Origin: Merluccius polli
Taxonomy: Eukaryota > Chordata > Actinopteri > Gadiformes > Merlucciidae
DNA length: 64,000 nt
Direction of reading: 5' to 3'
Assembly (NCBI GenBank): GCA_030340625.1
Contig: JAOPHQ010006259.1
Span: 525,001 to 589,000, forward strand
Positions 1-11,790 of the stretch are shown here, one piece after another. Made by a program: the position numbers and the translations under genes. The stretch's first letter is position 1, and each line of letters begins with the position of its first letter. Below the pieces are notes generated by a model that saw only the letters and a program-made list of their open reading frames with translations, had not been told where the DNA came from and did not search any database.

Positions 1-2940
1 CCGGGGGACCCCCAAGCTTGGGTAGGACTACATGGGCCCGGGGACAGAGCCAGTTAAAGGCTCTTCTACAGGAGTGACAGTGCTTGTTTGCAACCCCCCC
101 CCGGGTGCTGCTCTAAACGCTGTAGAGCGACACACTTACACGCTTTGCCTGTGAAAAAAAAATCACTCTCGCATGCGGTCAGCATAGGTTGCGCTTTTGT
201 GGAAAGCATGTCAATCGTGCATCAAAGAAACATCATAATAAATAAATAACTAAATACGCCGCTGTGACGCTCGGCATTCCCTTTGAGCTCTTGCAAACAA
301 CACAGTGTTACACACAGACACGCGTGCATGAATGCACACGCACACACAGACACAGACACACAAACACGCAGTGAAGACGACGCATAATTGCATTTTTGAC
401 ATCGCAAATAATGCATAGAATGCGCAGAGGCTGGCGGAGGCATACACAGACGACAACAGAGGATTCACGGCCTCTTCTCATAGGAAATGCACAGGGGGGG
501 TTTATCGTTCCTATCGCTGCAAGGCATCGATCTAACGATGCTGATGAAATAAATAAATAAAATGAATATGCAATGTGCCTCTTGTCCTGGGACTGCATGC
601 GCTGCGCTGCGCTGTGTGCTGTTTACTGTTTGCTGCTGCTGCTGTACGCGCAGTGCGGTGCTGTGGGGGCCCTGGCGACGGAGCTGAGCTACAGCATTAG
701 AGTACAGGACTGAACATATCTTGCTCAGCAGCATAGGCCTCCACGTACCCCCCACCCCACCCCTCCCCTCCACCCCTTGGATCAATGTGGATGCCTCTTG
801 AGAAGGTGTGTCAGACAGTAGGCGTTGCTTTCCACCAAGCCTGAGCTCTATTTCTGACATATCCGACCCACACACGCACACGCACACACGCACGCACAAA
901 CCCGCCCACACTCGCCCACCCCCCTCTGCAGAGACCCTTCTCTGCCGAGAGAAGTGCCAATTTCTTTTTCCTTTTCTCATTCAACCCCTTCTTTCTTTCT
1001 ACTCATATTCTGGATCCCCCCACCCACCCCCATGTGAGCCACAGCTTGATTAGGCTTCTCTCTGCTCCATTATTATTACTTGGGAGGCAATTGATGTGTG
1101 TGCATGCAAGTTGGATGTTTCATGCACATACAAGTCATTAATCAAACTAGGTTGTTGGGTTTTTTTTGCATAAATGTCCAAACTCTCGGTGCAAGCAAAT
1201 GCGATAATGAGAAAGGTTGAGTACAGCGTACTCTATACATAGGAAAGGTGCAATTCCAAAAATGAAATATATGATATACAATTGCACCATACATCATTGG
1301 TACAGAAAGACAGACAGACGAGGCTTTTGTGCTGGTATAATTAATACGAAGAATGCAGTGGGCAATAGTACGCACAATAGCTTCTTAGCATTTTGGATTC
1401 AAAATATTTTTTCTTATGAACGGAGAGAGTTCAATGTAATAAAACAATGCACGCCAATACACCGAGACATCAGATGATAAACAATGGTATGAAAAATGGT
1501 TTTGTCCAAATAGCATTGTGTAGGTGACTGATAGTAAAACAAAACACCTTTTTTTTAAACTCTAACTTTAAGGTGTGGGTAATAAATCAGGAGTTCAACA
1601 ACTTTTGAGACAAAGTTCTGAAATTCAACACAGTGAGTAAAAAAGGACTGTTAACATAGTTGTATCTGTGTGGACCCGATGATGTTTTGCATGTGCGTGC
1701 GTGCGTGCATGTGTGTGTGTGTGGACAGGTACCTTCTGAGTGACTTAGGCTTTATTACAGTTAACAAGTGGTGACTACACTTCATGAATTATGCGTCCAC
1801 ACCCACTACTAGCTACCATTTCTTATCCAGCCATGGCTGCAGCAACAAATCTAGACATCTGGAACATTATATTACGTCTGGAGGCAGTTCGAATTTTCTT
1901 ACTTGCCATATTTAAATTACCACAAATAGCTTGTCAATTACAAAAGACCATTGATAACTAACTGCGGGCAACCAGAAGTTTATTTTAGTTTTTACCAGTG
2001 ATTGCACATCGACAATGTTGACTCAAACCGTATACTTGATTATTGTCCAAGCGAAAAATGATCTGAAGGGGTTTAATCAATAAAGGGATTTTACAACCTT
2101 ATATGTAATTATTGGAGGTTATGTATGGACATGGTATGCGCAAACATGTCACGGTCAACATGTTTTGATTGTTTTTTCGATCCATTGTTTGTAGAAAAAA
2201 GTGTGATATTACATGAGAACTAAAGTTTTTCTATGTATTCATAATAACAATTATCAACTTTTATATTGTGGGAGATATGGAAAGAAATGATTGCTAGTTA
2301 GCAATTATCTTTTTAAAACATGGCGTGAGTTGCTTCACATCACGGTTTGTCGAGCAAGTGGCAGCCAGACCTCCAACACGCTAATGAAATGAGAAGGTTC
2401 TGTGAACAAGTCATGAATTACAAATAATGATTGGCTCAGTGCATAACAGCCACTTCTTTCATCAGTCATGATGACAAGCGTGAGCGATAACAACAGGAAA
2501 GATAATCATTCTAATGATATCCTATCAAGGAAAGTGTGGGAAGACAAAAAAACAGAACATAATAATAGCAATAAGCTAATCGATCTGTGGCCGAATCACG
2601 GTGGAGCGACACACGACATACAATAAAAACGTCAAAATAGTAATTTCCTATTGTCAATAGTCAGGCATTTTGGAGACATTTCTTGTTTCTTGACCTCAAT
2701 ATCACTAAAATATTACTATCATTCTGTAATTCTACAAGTTCTGATAAGAAATAATGACTGCAGGAATAGAGGACACTTGCCAGGAGGGTTATGACTAAAA
2801 TGTGCTGATCTTTGATTGCTGTACGGTTGAAAGAAGCATTCATCACTAGCACACCTACTGGTTTATGCATAGCTGAGCAAAGCTGAGCATGGTGAATATT
2901 ATTTGCAATAAATATTAAGAATGCTAATGTCCTTTTATTT
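1..2940. other. Non-genic, microsatellite-rich stretch
   Basis: I see no gene here. The first 1.1 kb is CA-rich and GC-moderate, with imperfect (AC)n around 313-370 and 868-905 and a CTG/GCTG-rich patch near 600-660. From about 1.1 kb the DNA becomes AT-rich single-copy-looking sequence without recognisable repeats. The open frames here are translations of the AC/GT tracts or short chance frames without domains. Confidence 0.7.
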
Positions 2941-2968
2941 GTGTCTGTGTGTGCATGTGTAACTGTGT

Positions 2969-3023
<55 letters not shown>

Positions 3024-3032
3024 CGTGTGTCT
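2941..3032. repeat. (GT)n microsatellite, interrupted
   Basis: A GT dinucleotide tract with a pure core at about 2974-3019 and degenerate GT/CT/GC shoulders. It produces spurious poly-VC and poly-TH open frames. Confidence 0.95.
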
Positions 3033-3720
3033 GTGAGAGACTGTGTAATAACTCAAACTGCAACACAGAGTACAGCCCCACAAATCCCTCTCAACTTGGC
3101 ATTTGTTGGGGAGATTGACTCTGCTGGTGAGTAATGACATGCTACTGGCTGTTCTGAGACAAGTTTCCAAGTTCTGACATGGCTCTCTTGTCATTCTCTG
3201 ACAGAACAACAAATGTTCAAGAAATGATATGCCCCCCCCACACCCCCTCCTCAAAATAAATAAACAGAGTCAAATAAAGTCTAAGGTGTGAATAACTTGA
3301 ATGACGTGCGTGCCGAGTTACAGGTCCGTCGCCGTATCTCCTCGAAGAACACACACACTTTGTCACTTTCAAAACTACGTATGAATGGGATGGCCCCACC
3401 CACACACAGCCCCCCCTTCTTGGGGGCCGCAGGGAGTGGACTAGTTAACACGCTATCCATCAGCAACCACTAAAAAAAAAACACACACACACACACCGCG
3501 AGACGGATGAAACCCGGACGTGATTTAATTCTACGCCTCCTCATTCCTGCCGCTATTCACTGGAGTTCATGTAATGCAGCATCTGGCTTTATGAGGGAGA
3601 AGAGGCCCCAATATAAAACACGCACTGCTGCTCTTCCTCCCACCTTGCACCCCTCCCCCCCCCATACACACACACACACAGTCAGAAAATAAGATACATC
3701 AAGGCCATCACATTTTTTTT

Positions 3721-3736
3721 GGGGGGGGGGGGGGGG
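3721..3736. repeat. Poly-G run (16 G)
   Basis: An uninterrupted G16 directly after T8 (3713-3720). It is one of many long G or C homopolymers in the window. Confidence 0.95.
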
Positions 3737-3961
3737 CGTGGAGGGGGGTGTTGATCACCACCCCCCTGCCGTGCAATGAACCGTCTCCATGATGAGGCAT
3801 ATCCACTGAAACCTTGAGGAGTTCGTCCAGTTGCCCACAGCTCACATGAAACATGCATCTGTCCTTTCTCACAAACAACCCAAAAATGAGCTAGTTTGTG
3901 GTACATCAATGCTTTGAGTTGTGTGTCAGAGGAGCTGCCCGGAACAACTGAAGGACATGTG

Positions 3962-3963
<2 letters not shown>

Positions 3964-4030
<67 letters not shown>
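3964..4030. repeat. (GT)n microsatellite, about 33 copies
   Basis: A pure GT tract that ends five bases before the TIR of the element at 4035, so that element inserted next to or into the microsatellite, or the tract grew at its edge. Confidence 0.95.
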
Positions 4031-4031
<1 letters not shown>

Positions 4032-4034
4032 GAT

Positions 4035-4759
4035 TAGGGTGGCCATTTCCAAACAGCCAAAAATGAGGACATTTTTCAGGATTCAGTGGAACCAGAATAA
4101 AATCATAACATGAATCCAAAACAGACAATTTCACACTCTCCCACACATATTTAGTGTATCTCTTATTTAGTATATCTTCCCTTATGTTTATTAGTGAATT
4201 AGGAAAATGTATTCATGTATTTATGCACTTATAAGTACCATTAAAGAAAATAACAGCTGCACAACTTTTTATTTGTGTAATTTATTTCCGTTTGCACAAT
4301 ATTGTAGGTCAGAAAAAAAAGAATAACATTTAAATTGTCGTCATTATAACATGGGTAACATAGATCAGGTATAAAAGCCCTGTTGTTGAGTCAAATGAAC
4401 AGTATTGTATTAACAATTTCCAAATTGGGCTATTCAATTACATAACCTTTTAGCCGACAATAATAATACAAAAATGTTTAAACAAATGTACTAGAGTTGA
4501 TGGATCCAAAATAAAAACATTAGAACACCAACAAAATATAAAGCCAATGTTTCATGAGCTTTAATTATGCATTCAAATTATTGTTAACTTGGTTGTAAGA
4601 CAATTTCAAGTGAAACTGAATGACTTTATTTGAGCACCGTCACCGTGACAGACTACAAGTTATTTCAGTAAGCGCAATAAGACCGGCGTGACGGCGAAAA
4701 GTGAACGAAATAGCGTTCGTCTTTGGGTTCGGCCTAAAGCCGGACGAATGGCTACCCTA
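4035..4759. mobile_element. Non-autonomous TIR DNA element, TAGGGTGGCCATT family
   Basis: The left end TAGGGTGGCCATT (4035-4047) and the right end AATGGCTACCCTA (4747-4759) are inverted repeats with one mismatch in 13. The 725-bp body is AT-rich and has no transposase frame, so the copy is non-autonomous. A related end (GAATGGCCACCCTAT) occurs at 18810-18824, so the family is dispersed. The flanks give no clear target duplication beyond a possible TA within the ends. The superfamily is not determined from the sequence. Confidence 0.7.
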
Positions 4760-4859
4760 GTCTTGATCGATGAATGTGTGTGTGTGTCAGCATCGATAGA
4801 TGTCGTGGGTCCTCTTTATGCATGTATCCATGCAATGCTAGCCTATGGTCAATGCACCG

Positions 4860-5370
4860 TGCCCCCATGAGCATGGGCCGCCGCACTGTGCTTTACGCAG
4901 GCATGCATTAGCTTTTAGCATTAGCATGTCTATTTGTCAGAGAGGGTCCCTTCCAGCTGTTGCAGTATTGATTAGCGCCCCTGCGTCGCATCGTATCGCA
5001 TTAATACACACACTGCATGTACATCTTAATGGACAGGTGTCTAACAGTTTTGCCCTTGCATGACCGCCCCTTTCCCTAAAGCCCTAGCGACACAAAACAA
5101 GGTTTTAGCCCTGAAGCAGGACACACAGAATAAGAAACAAAATCCATCAAGACGACACACCCATCTATGGATAATGTTTCTATTTGAGATCATTGGAGAC
5201 CGGTTTTACACACTGAAAAATCTGCTTGTGTTACCCTCGCACTCCCACTCCACGCTCCGCCTCCTCCCTAAAGCCACCCTGTGCTTCCCGTTAGGTTTCA
5301 CTGCCTCTCTGTGTCCTGAGTCCTAACACTCAGGCTCCTGCACACCCCTAACTCATCAGAGAAAGGACTA
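4860..5370. other. Non-genic stretch, no feature seen
   Basis: Mixed-composition DNA without a recognisable repeat, RNA gene or domain. The open frames are short and show no coding signal I can support. Confidence 0.5.
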
Positions 5371-5438
5371 GGCATGCAGAAATGTAATTACCTGCACCCC
5401 ATCTGTCTCCACATGAGCCACTACACGCACGCACACAT

Positions 5439-5440
<2 letters not shown>

Positions 5441-5495
<55 letters not shown>
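5441..5495. repeat. (AC)n microsatellite
   Basis: A pure AC tract of about 27 copies, followed by weaker AC patches near 5571-5592 and 5690-5713. It generates a long spurious poly-HT frame. Confidence 0.95.
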
Positions 5496-5499
<4 letters not shown>

Positions 5500-5901
5500 C
5501 AACCCACTACATGTTTATTCTATCACACTCTCTCTGGATTCTCTTTCCTTCCCTTTACGACTCTCTCTCCACACACACATACACACACACCCACGCACTT
5601 TCGGGAAAACTGCCATTCGCAGCAACCTAACTACAGTCGCAAATACACAGACACACAAACATTCAAAGCAAAGCTTATGCAGTGCAAACACACAGACACA
5701 CACACACACACACAGCTGCAAAGTCAATGGAAAAACCGTGTAACAACATGCTTGCCGATTCCCCTGCCTGAGTCTAAAACAAACAGTTCCCTGGGCAGAC
5801 GGGCAGGACAACCCACGGTCAACGGCAAGCGCTCCCTAGGCGGCCATCTCCATCCGCTATTACACCCTAAGGACAACATCACCACCACCATCATCCTTCT
5901 C

Positions 5902-5902
<1 letters not shown>

Positions 5903-5968
<66 letters not shown>
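5903..5968. repeat. (CAT)n trinucleotide microsatellite, about 22 copies
   Basis: A pure CAT/ATC triplet tract. In-frame readings give poly-I on the plus strand and poly-M on the minus strand, which explains the odd open frames here. A degenerate ACC/ATC lead-in begins near 5880. Confidence 0.95.
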
Positions 5969-5969
5969 C

Positions 5970-6694
5970 AAATCACAAGTCACCTGACCAGCGGCAGGGG
6001 ATAGAGAATGCGGTGTCATGGCGGTTAAACATATTTGCGCTGCCTGTGGGTTGATGAGTGCAGAGAGAGAGACCGTAAGCAGCAGCGAGAGTCATGCTGG
6101 TTTGTAAGGGCGGGGGGGGCACAGCGGCATAATAGCATCATAGAACAAAGGACACGCGTTAAAGTGCGCAGGGTTGCTCTTTAAATGGATCAGTGAGATT
6201 AGGTCTTCCAAGATAACACTTTCCTCTAAAAAAACAATTTAAAGTCTGTGTAAATCAAAGGTAAATGTGTTTAGAGTTTGTCACACTACAGCAAAATGTG
6301 TTATTAACCACCCAGCCAAATTTGAATGATTTATTTCTAACTTGTGTAATGTGTTTAGAAACAAATCTTAGAATTTGCTTAACACGGTCTTTAAGCAAAC
6401 ACACCGTTCAGTTCCAAGTTGAAGCTTCAGAAATCTATTAATCCACATGGGGAAATGCAAAAGTAGTCGATTAAAGTAAAGGTCAAAGCATATAAATCCA
6501 AAAGGAGTAATCCAATTACAACAGAAAATAGTAACGTCTGAATGGTAACGTCCTACCTTTCCAATATAATGTTTACATATTCCTAGTTGCTTAAGCTTGT
6601 ACTTCTCTTTTCTCCACCGTGCTTTTCACAAGTCAGCCATGTGGCTAATTTACTTCACCTCCGCCTGCTCTCTATTATACCCCTTTCTCAATAC
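5970..6694. other. Non-genic AT-rich stretch
   Basis: No gene or recognisable repeat is visible. A short G-run lies near 6110-6118. The remainder is AT-rich, single-copy-looking DNA. Confidence 0.5.
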
Positions 6695-6908
6695 AATGGA
6701 CCCTTTTCACAGGTGGTCAATAGTAGTAGTAAAGTAACTTCCTCTTCCTGCTATTTTAACATTAGGTTGGTTTTAGGTCTGTCGCAGCACCAGCATGGTC
6801 AATGTATATTTATTGACTTGCTGTGTGGTGCACTGCCATACCTAAATCGAACGGACCCATAATCAATGTTAGGAGCGACATCTGAGTTTTTCTTGTGAAA
6901 GGGCCATT
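6695..6908. mobile_element. Short MITE with AATGGNCCCTTTTCACA termini
   Basis: The ends AATGGACCCTTTTCACA (6695-6711) and TTGTGAAAGGGCCATT (about 6893-6908) are inverted repeats differing by one substitution and one base of indel, enclosing 214 bp with no coding capacity. A lone matching end (ATAGGCCCTTTTCACAG) occurs at about 53,648-53,664, supporting a dispersed family. No target duplication could be fixed. Confidence 0.65.
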
Positions 6909-7459
6909 AGCCATACAGACATTTCCCATTTTACACCAGACCAAAACATACGGTCTGATGATAAAAGAGGACCATGTTTTCTTTGTTGAATATTGACATT
7001 TCGTATGTATATATAACCTAGTATATGTATAATTTAAATATATAGCTCAATAATTGACAGAGGATAGCTGCTAACTGTTGGGAATATTATGCCATTGGTT
7101 GTATCACTTCTCCATGGCATCTTTTTCACGAGTCAAAGCAGTGCCAAGCTAAGTTGTGTAGAGCTCAAATCCGTGCGTTGCTGTCGAACAGCGTCCCCTG
7201 AGTATACCCGCGGAAGCAGGAAGGAAATGGCACGCTAAATACCTATGGCGCTCTCGAAGTCGGTATAGAAACGTCTAGCGTGGTGTGAGGCATGAAAGAA
7301 AGGAAAACTGAAATCTATAAAAAAGAGTAAGGCTGGAAGGCTACAGAGGTTGATTCTTTCATCACATGATCCCATAATCAAATATAATGAAAGATTGAGT
7401 GTTGTTTTTGCCATTTCAATTGCAATGCTGATGCTTCCTCCCTTTCTCCCATCCTTACT

Positions 7460-7477
7460 CCCCCCCCCCCCCCCCCC
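7460..7477. repeat. Poly-C run (18 C)
   Basis: An uninterrupted C tract in otherwise unremarkable non-genic DNA (6.9-8.4 kb). G-runs of 15 and 10 bases follow at about 7887-7912. Confidence 0.9.
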
Positions 7478-8465
7478 TTAGTCCCTTCCATCCTCCCCTT
7501 ATGGAAACACTGCACAGACTCTTAAAGCACTGATTAAATGCAAAAATAAATGGGTTTATTCTGGATAGCGCTCCTGTGTCTCAGAGCTAGGTATGACTTG
7601 GAAGCTAAATGTTTGTGTGTGCATGCCTGTGTGTACATGTGTGTGTGTGTGTACGTGAGTAGTGCACTTGCATGTTGTGTCGGCGTACTCCCGGGTGCAC
7701 CTGTTCCCAGCCGATTGTGGTGGTAAGATTATCTACGTGTTGCCATTGGCACACAATGCAATACATCAACCAAATAGGGGCGATAGTGCCACTGACAAGC
7801 AGTCACAAATATATCCTGTGGAAATCTAACGGCGTTTCCCAGATGCAGATGGTAACTCCCAACGACGGGCTGGAAGTCAGGAGGGAGGGGGGGGGGGGGG
7901 GTGGGGGGGGGGCGGGGAGGGCAGATAAGTGCAACGTCTCCTTGCCCAAGGGCATGCAGTGCACTGATCAATATCCAGGAGAATTGATGCTCGACCCATG
8001 AACGAAGCGCACAAATATAGTGCATCTGCAGTGGCCTGCATGTCACACAGGCACAGAGAGACTGAGCACAGCAGCTAGACTCTCGGCTACAAATCACCGC
8101 TGGAGGGGAACTGATCCTGAACTGATCCTGCAGGCTGTTTCCTACCCGCTATGGAAGGAACGTCTGAAAATAAACCATTCATTTGCTTACGTACTTTATG
8201 CATACAGGTATGGTACATTTCCCAGAAAGCTGTGTATGCATGTGCTTTTTTCCTATATAGGATCCATATGATCTTTTAAGTATAGACATACGCCTACCCT
8301 ACAGCTCATAAAACCCCTGCACTATAACCTCAGACACCTCGTTGTGCTCAGCCATGTGTTTTACAGCCACTGCCTTCGTTCTGACAGCACTTCACTCATC
8401 ATTCATCGTTCCCATGCATGTGGAATGTGGCCGGCTCGTCCATGTCGTCAATGGATCTAATGACC

Positions 8466-8466
<1 letters not shown>

Positions 8467-8504
<38 letters not shown>

Positions 8505-8510
8505 TGCATG
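8467..8510. repeat. (GT)n microsatellite
   Basis: A GT tract with a pure core at about 8467-8497 and one TATG interruption. Confidence 0.95.
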
Positions 8511-8903
8511 CACTATGAAAAAAATGCTGAAATAGAAATGAAGGTGCCTTTTGGCTGTTGTTAACACGTCTTTGAATGTGTTTCTGTGTCTGTGTCGACA
8601 TGTCAGTGTAGAATGTGCAAGAGACCACCAGATCACCAACAAGCCAATATTTTACACTCATCAAGCAGCTTCTAGGAGCGGCAAGCATTGCTCTCCCTCG
8701 CCATCTTTCTGTCTCCCTCCCCCTCTCTCCCGCTGTCTCCCTCTCCCTTTAACTCATGTCAACCACATTTCCATTTACCATGGCACATACAAAGTGATCC
8801 GACACATTTTTCTTCTTCTTTTTCTAGCTCAGGTTTCGGCTCAACAAGTTTCAACGTCAACACATTGTGTCCAGTATCAACTACCAGCTCTGACTGCTCT
8901 GTG

Positions 8904-8910
8904 TATATAA
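8904..8910 (+). promoter_or_regulatory. TATA-like box at the 5' edge of the DIRS relic
   Basis: TATATAA lies about 75 bp upstream of the ATG that opens a proline/serine-rich leader frame (8981) of the DIRS-like relic. The position fits the promoter that retroelement termini usually carry. This is inferred from motif and position only. Confidence 0.3.
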
Positions 8911-9048
8911 GGCCGCGTAGAGCGCCACTCGTCCTCCCAACCAGTCTGATTATTGCAAGTTTAATTCTTTGCTATCAAGATGTCCAGCGGCAGCGTGGCA
9001 GATCTGGCAAAACATCGTCCCCTTTCAGGGCCTCGCTCCTCCTGCCCA

Positions 9049-9110
9049 GCGGCACTCCCCCCCGGCGACGAGCGGCACTCCCCCCGGCGACAAGCACCAC
9101 TCCTCCCGGG
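9049..9110. repeat. Three imperfect 21-bp tandem units, GC-rich
   Basis: Units beginning AGCGGCACTCC and AAGCACCACTCC repeat about three times inside the leader of the DIRS-like relic. Confidence 0.7.
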
Positions 9111-9174
9111 ATGGGAAGACACCGGTGCCGCCCTCTCAGGCTCCTAGATCTGCCCAGTCTGCCGTTCCTTCAAA

Positions 9175-9216
9175 AGCCCCAAAAGAGTGCGTCTATCAAT
9201 GCACTCTTTTGGGGCT
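9175..9216. other. Perfect 16-bp inverted repeat (hairpin)
   Basis: AGCCCCAAAAGAGTGC at 9175-9190 and GCACTCTTTTGGGGCT at 9201-9216 are exact reverse complements around a 10-base spacer. The hairpin lies just upstream of the RNase H block of the DIRS-like relic and probably arose by local inverted duplication. Confidence 0.9.
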
Positions 9217-9668
9217 GATGGCAGCTGCCCACCCGGTGGTGCCTCTGGGTCTGCTCCTTGATGCACAAACTACAGGGGTGGTTTGCTTGACAGAGGTTGG
9301 ACCCCAGGCAGCCCCCCTTGTGCTTCTCAGTGGGGGTTCCCCTGGGCAAAGCAACATCATACGTGGTGGCCTTCACGGACACCTTGTTGTGACAGATTGG
9401 GGGGGGGGGGGGGGGGACGTGCCTCTCTCACTCGATCGAAGGCGAGTGTCTGGCGCCCTCCCGCTGCTCGCATAAATGTGGAGCTCTCCACGGTTCTGAA
9501 AGTGCTGCGTTTCTCTCACCTGGTGCGTGGCTGCCATGTTATGCTCAGAACCAACAGCGCGTCAGCGGCAGCATATATAAACTAACCCAGCGGTCGGGCT
9601 CTGGCTGTGGGCTCATCAGAACTGGCACAATTTAAGAGCCCTACACATTTGGGGGCCGGATCTCATGC
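9200..9668 (+). pseudogene. RNase H remnant of DIRS-like retrotransposon
   Basis: RNase H degrades the RNA strand during reverse transcription. Fragments typical of the DIRS RNase H are visible. A GLMAAA..PVVPLGLL block lies near 9215, a damaged GQSN..RGGLHGHLVVT strand follows near 9345-9395, and a G9 or longer run at 9399-9416 breaks the frame. HVMLRTNSASAAAYIN follows (family pattern HVLVRTDNxxVVxYIN; the catalytic Asp after RT is Asn here), and the frame then stops at TAA 9583. After a frame change LRALHIWGPDL is read (family pattern LRAxHIPGxxN). The copy cannot encode an active enzyme. Confidence 0.7.
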
Positions 9669-9689
9669 CTCGTGATGGTCCCCGCCGAG

Positions 9690-9900
9690 AGGCATGGCAG
9701 TTACATCCTACACGTTGCAAGGCTTGGCGCCACCGCTGGGCGTCAGGGTTCACTCTACACGAGGTGCGGCCGCTCTTACGGCTTTGTTCAAAGGTGTGTC
9801 AGTGGAGGACATTAGCGTGGCGGCATCATGGTCTTCCCTCATCCCCCAGTCCACTTTTACATGCTGGACCAGGGGCTCCATCAGCCACTCCGTTGGAGTC
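9690..9900 (+). pseudogene. Tyrosine recombinase C-terminal remnant (DIRS-like)
   Basis: DIRS elements integrate with a tyrosine recombinase. The frame from 9694 reads LGVRVHSTRG, then ALFKGVSVEDISVAASWSS, which matches the C-terminal H-x-x-R box and the AASWSS helix of DIRS/Ngaro recombinases. The catalytic Tyr is not in that frame. It reappears in the next frame as FYMLD (Tyr codon 9858-9860), so a one-base indel lies between the SWSS motif and the Tyr. The N-terminal and central recombinase are deleted between the RNase H remnant and this block. Confidence 0.75.
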
Positions 9901-10639
9901 GTAAGCACAGCTTCTATCTCCTCACAAGGCGTAGGAATAAGGATCGTTACTCTAACTCAGAGCTGTTACAATTCGTAATGTTTCTCTTTGCTTAAGCCTC
10001 TCCCTCCCTTCACTTAGCGGTATCCCGGCTCTACATTGGGATAAAAAGTGACCAGATATGAATTTGCTGTGGTTATGGGTTGTAACCGGCGTCTATGAAT
10101 ATCCAGTCCTCTAGCCACTGATGATATGCGTTTTGTTCGGTATATCATCCCTGTCTTATGTACTCTTTGCGTTCAATAGGTCAGGTTATGTCTATTAGAT
10201 GCTTGGGTGGACTTTTGAGTCTATCCTCGCCTACATTTTCTAGCTGCCGCCTACACACTTGGTGTGTTTTTTTGTTCGCTGGCAATCTAGAGCGCAATAT
10301 CAGCTTCATCTTAGCCCCTCAGGTGAAGCCTAGATGGTGTAGCCTACATGAAATACAACGATAGTTATATTATTATAAGTCAAATTCTATGGTGGTAGGC
10401 GTAGCCATCTAGTTTCCCACCTGCTGTCCCCTCCATTGCTGAAAGAACAGCGTGGAGGACGAGTGCCGCTCTACGTGGCCTCGCGGTGCCGTGGGAGTTT
10501 TGGATGGGCCCCATGTTGATTGGTATATTGTTGAATTTTCAGTGCACATGCGAAAAGTCCATTAGGCGAAGCCCAGATGGCTATGCCTTGAATCATAGAA
10601 CTAGAGTTATTATAGCATAACTATCATCTTTTTCCTCTG

Positions 10640-11790
10640 AACCACCGAAGTGATGGGCAAGCAGCAACTGTAAATAATAGATTTTGGTTTGAAACTTCAT
10701 TGGAGACACTATAAAAGTTAGGCTGAAGTAGGTTTAGACTTAGGCTGCTGTAGCATATCCACACATCGTTTTTCAAGAGGGATTCCTTTCAGACATGTTT
10801 TCTTTGTTTTTCATCTTGAACATCTTGGGGAGTTACTAGCATGGAGTCTACTAGTATGGAGTTGTACTGTACTGTGAAATGATTTACAACATGAAACCAG
10901 TCAAGATGAGATGTTTATTGAATTTGGTGTTGAACATGTTTATGGTAAAAGCCACATTTTTATATTTTGGTTATTTAAAATAGGCTAAATCAATGCCTAG
11001 CTCAATAAGCTAATTATGCTAATTAAACTAGCACATACTCATTTTTGACATTGGAAGTTTGATGCGGCCAATGGCCGGTGTTATGAGTCAAATGGTTTCC
11101 AGGCTATCTGGTTCCCAAGTGCATGACTGAGCTTTACTTGAGTGAGCCAGATGTAGTGAAGGGACAGGTAGCCAGATTCACTAAAATCCGCCGAAATGAC
11201 CAACTTGTTTTCACGTCTTTCCTAGCTACTTTTGTAAATGTGTTTATTTGGTTGAATACCACATTGAATTGCTATACACCGATAACAATGATAAATGAAT
11301 GTCTTGCTGGATTTTAACAAGGTCCCTGGTGCATACGATCTTTAGCAACATACCGATTTAACTTGGTAACACGCTGATTTAAAATAAACATTTAATATAC
11401 TTTCAGTATAGTTATATTCTATTATAAGTAAACTTGAAATGCATGAGAAGTGTCTCACTTTCTTATTTCTTACAATGCAGCATAATTATGTAAGTACATT
11501 TATATGCTGATTAAAGTAAAGTAAATTTAAAGTAAATTTAATGTGCTTTTAGTGTGCTCCAAAAAATGTATTTTCATATTATAATATTTATATACTTGGA
11601 ATGCGTAAAAAGTGTCCCATTTTATGTAATTTTAAGTATATTTAATATACACATTATTACAATACACATACAATGTTAATTCAGTATATTAAATTGTTCC
11701 AATTTAGGTCAATCATACATTCAAAGTACACTTGTCACTGGCATACTTAATTGTACTAAAATGTTCATGAAATATACTTTTATTATATAT
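10640..11790. other. AT-rich stretch with diverged AAGTATA-type subrepeats
   Basis: No gene is visible. Between about 11,330 and 11,790 the sequence is strongly AT-rich and repeats loose motifs (AAGTATA/TATACTT, AAGTGTCYCA) in both orientations, as in fish AT-rich MITE arrays. I cannot define element ends. Confidence 0.4.

Larger units (their letters stand above)
8900..10620 (+). mobile_element. Decayed DIRS-like (tyrosine recombinase) retrotransposon
   Basis: Three blocks in the order expected for DIRS/Ngaro elements can be read on the plus strand. First comes a Pro/Ser-rich leader (8981 on). Second are RNase H pieces: GLMAAAHPVVPLGLLLD near 9210-9265, GCHVMLRTNSASAAAYIN near 9528-9582, and LWLWAHQNWHNLRALHIWG near 9600-9658. 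Third is the C-terminal end of a tyrosine recombinase near 9717-9860. The reverse transcriptase and most of the recombinase are missing, so the copy is internally deleted. The 3' part (10,322-10,620) carries two direct copies of a GGYGAAGCCYAGATGG motif and an inverted copy near 10,393-10,415, which fits the mixed direct/inverted termini of DIRS elements. Frameshifts and stops show that it is dead. Confidence 0.75.

Noticed and set aside
5374..6054. 226-codon plus-strand frame
   Set aside because: Composed of poly-His-Thr from (AC)n and poly-Ile from (CAT)n; not coding.
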